Positions 62,802-64,000 of a DNA stretch of 64,000 bases are shown in pieces (the stretch's first letter is position 1; each line of letters starts with the position of its first letter). The stretch covers positions 9,522,209-9,586,208 of the forward strand of contig NC_066844.1 of the NCBI RefSeq assembly GCF_001640805.2, in the 5' to 3' direction. The notes beneath the pieces were generated by a model that saw nothing but the letters and a program-made list of their open reading frames with translations, made no database searches and was not told where the DNA came from. A program made the position numbers and the translations under genes. The DNA comes from Lates calcarifer (Eukaryota; Chordata; Actinopteri; Centropomidae).

Positions 62802-64000
62802 GCCTCAGAAACATGAACTCCAACACGCTGAGTCCATGAATGCATGAGACTGTGAATTAAGTTTCAGTAAAATCATTTCACAGTGTTAGTTTTTCACTGA
62901 TTAACTTCATGGTGCTGTATTATATCAGGAACAGAATGTAAAGCAATGAGAAATCTGCTGTCTCTTTGCAATATTCTTCTTTACAGTCTCATCTCCCTTC
63001 CTAAACAAAATAAACTGAACCTTACTATTACCTGACCTGATGAAAGATATGCCTGATTACTTGCACTTTTCATTCTTTATAAAAATGAGTGACATTTTTC
63101 ATAATTCGTTATTATGCTAATTATTATTTAATAATTATTTGTAAAAAAAGGTTACTTGTGTGTTTACATTCTTTGTATCTGATCCACATTAAAACGCTAA
63201 CGCCACATTAAAAACTGTATTATCAGGCTGAAGGGAGGATAGTATTAGTTCAGGCAGAGGACTGAAGCTATGCACTTGCATTACCTGACTGGCATCAATT
63301 GCTTCAGTCATGCATCTCAATCACTAGCTGATTCACCAGCTGTGTAGCTATCAGCTGACTGATAATATCTAGTCGCAATTCATGTGATTGTATTATAATC
63401 TGACACTGGCCTCAAAGATGAAATGAATAACTTTCACACCTTATTACTTAAGTTACAACAACTAACAGTTGTTGGCTTGCTAATGGCTTGCTTAACTTAC
63501 AGTGATTACAAATACAAACACATGGATGAACAAACCTGCTGCGTCTTGTGTATGACGATATGTGCTGAAATTGCTGGTGCTGCTTTTCTACCCATCTTAA
63601 GCAGCAGATAAAACGTGACTAATTTCCATGTAATTTTAGCTGTCATTATCACAGCGGACACACATGACAAAATCTGTAAGCTACTTCCATAGAGTTCATG
63701 TAGTTGTTAGAGCAACAGAATTATCCTAAAGCTGATATTTTAGGGTAAAATACTTACATAGTGTTGTTTTAAGGGGGAAATGAAAATAAATATTTGCCAC
63801 ATGAAAGACATAGATTCTTCTGAGAGTCCTGACTGATGTTTTACATAATACACCTTATTTGCAAGTGGAATTGGAATCCATTTGGTATCAACTGAGTAAG
63901 TAAGGAGAAATGTTTTTGGTTTTAATCATTTTTTTTTACCTGTGGTACAGTACATTGGAAATGTGTCAAATAGATTGCAGTGAGAAATCCATAGCCATTT
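62802..64000. other. Chitinase 3'UTR and downstream intergenic DNA
   Basis: After the poly(A) signal at 63009 the sequence is AT-rich with no exon or known repeat. The 62-codon frame at 63423-63611 has no recognisable domain. Confidence 0.6.
63009..63014 (+). terminator. Chitinase poly(A) signal
   Basis: A canonical AATAAA lies 208 nt after the TGA. It is the first such hexamer downstream and gives a short 3'UTR typical of this family. The cleavage site would be about 15-30 nt further on. Confidence 0.6.

Noticed and set aside
1..64000. Bacterial-style systems, CRISPR arrays or viral insertions
   Set aside because: All coding evidence is spliced vertebrate sequence or DNA transposon/LINE remnants. 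No evenly spaced repeats and no recognisable viral genes were seen.

Overview
This is a vertebrate nuclear window, almost certainly from a ray-finned (teleost) fish. Its protein-coding content is two multi-exon genes with GT-AG introns. The repeats are decayed Tc1/mariner fragments of at least two lineages, hAT fragments, 3' ends of L2-like LINEs and many dinucleotide and trinucleotide microsatellites, a mix typical of teleost genomes. There are no operons, rRNA or tRNA genes, CRISPR arrays or phage-like features.

Layout. Positions 1-9.6 kb are intergenic and hold repeats only. A CpG-rich, GA-rich stretch at about 9.66-10.73 kb ends in a strong splice donor and is the likely promoter and first non-coding exon of a contactin gene. 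From there the + strand gene cntn2 (contactin-2/TAG-1) runs to 51.4 kb. It has a 15.5-kb first intron full of transposon relics, a second probable 5'UTR exon at 26.2 kb, and 22 coding exons from 29,475 to 51,433. Joined, these give 3,123 nt, or 1,040 residues: signal peptide, six Ig domains, four fibronectin type III domains and a GPI-anchor signal. Every junction keeps phase.

About 5.3 kb downstream of the cntn2 stop, and in the same direction, lies a complete chitinase-family (GH18) gene with 11 coding exons (57,044-62,801; 1,362 nt; 453 residues). It has a TATA-like box with a probable 5'UTR exon, a secreted GH18 barrel, a Thr/Pro linker and a C-terminal CBM14 chitin-binding domain. The rest, to 64 kb, is intergenic.

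The two genes have unrelated roles, neural adhesion at axons and secreted chitin binding or digestion. Their proximity is most simply read as synteny, since CNTN2 and CHIT1 are both on human 1q32. The strongest biological oddity is the chitinase active site. The DxxDxDxE motif reads D-G-I-N-L-A-W-E, so the catalytic Glu is kept but both inner Asp residues are lost, together with two substrate-contacting aromatics and one disulfide. I found no evidence for a wholly new system. The other points of interest are hairpins, decayed transposons, a poly(A)-tailed retrocopy fragment, a splice donor inside a GT microsatellite, a short upstream ORF and a paired GATA-type promoter motif.
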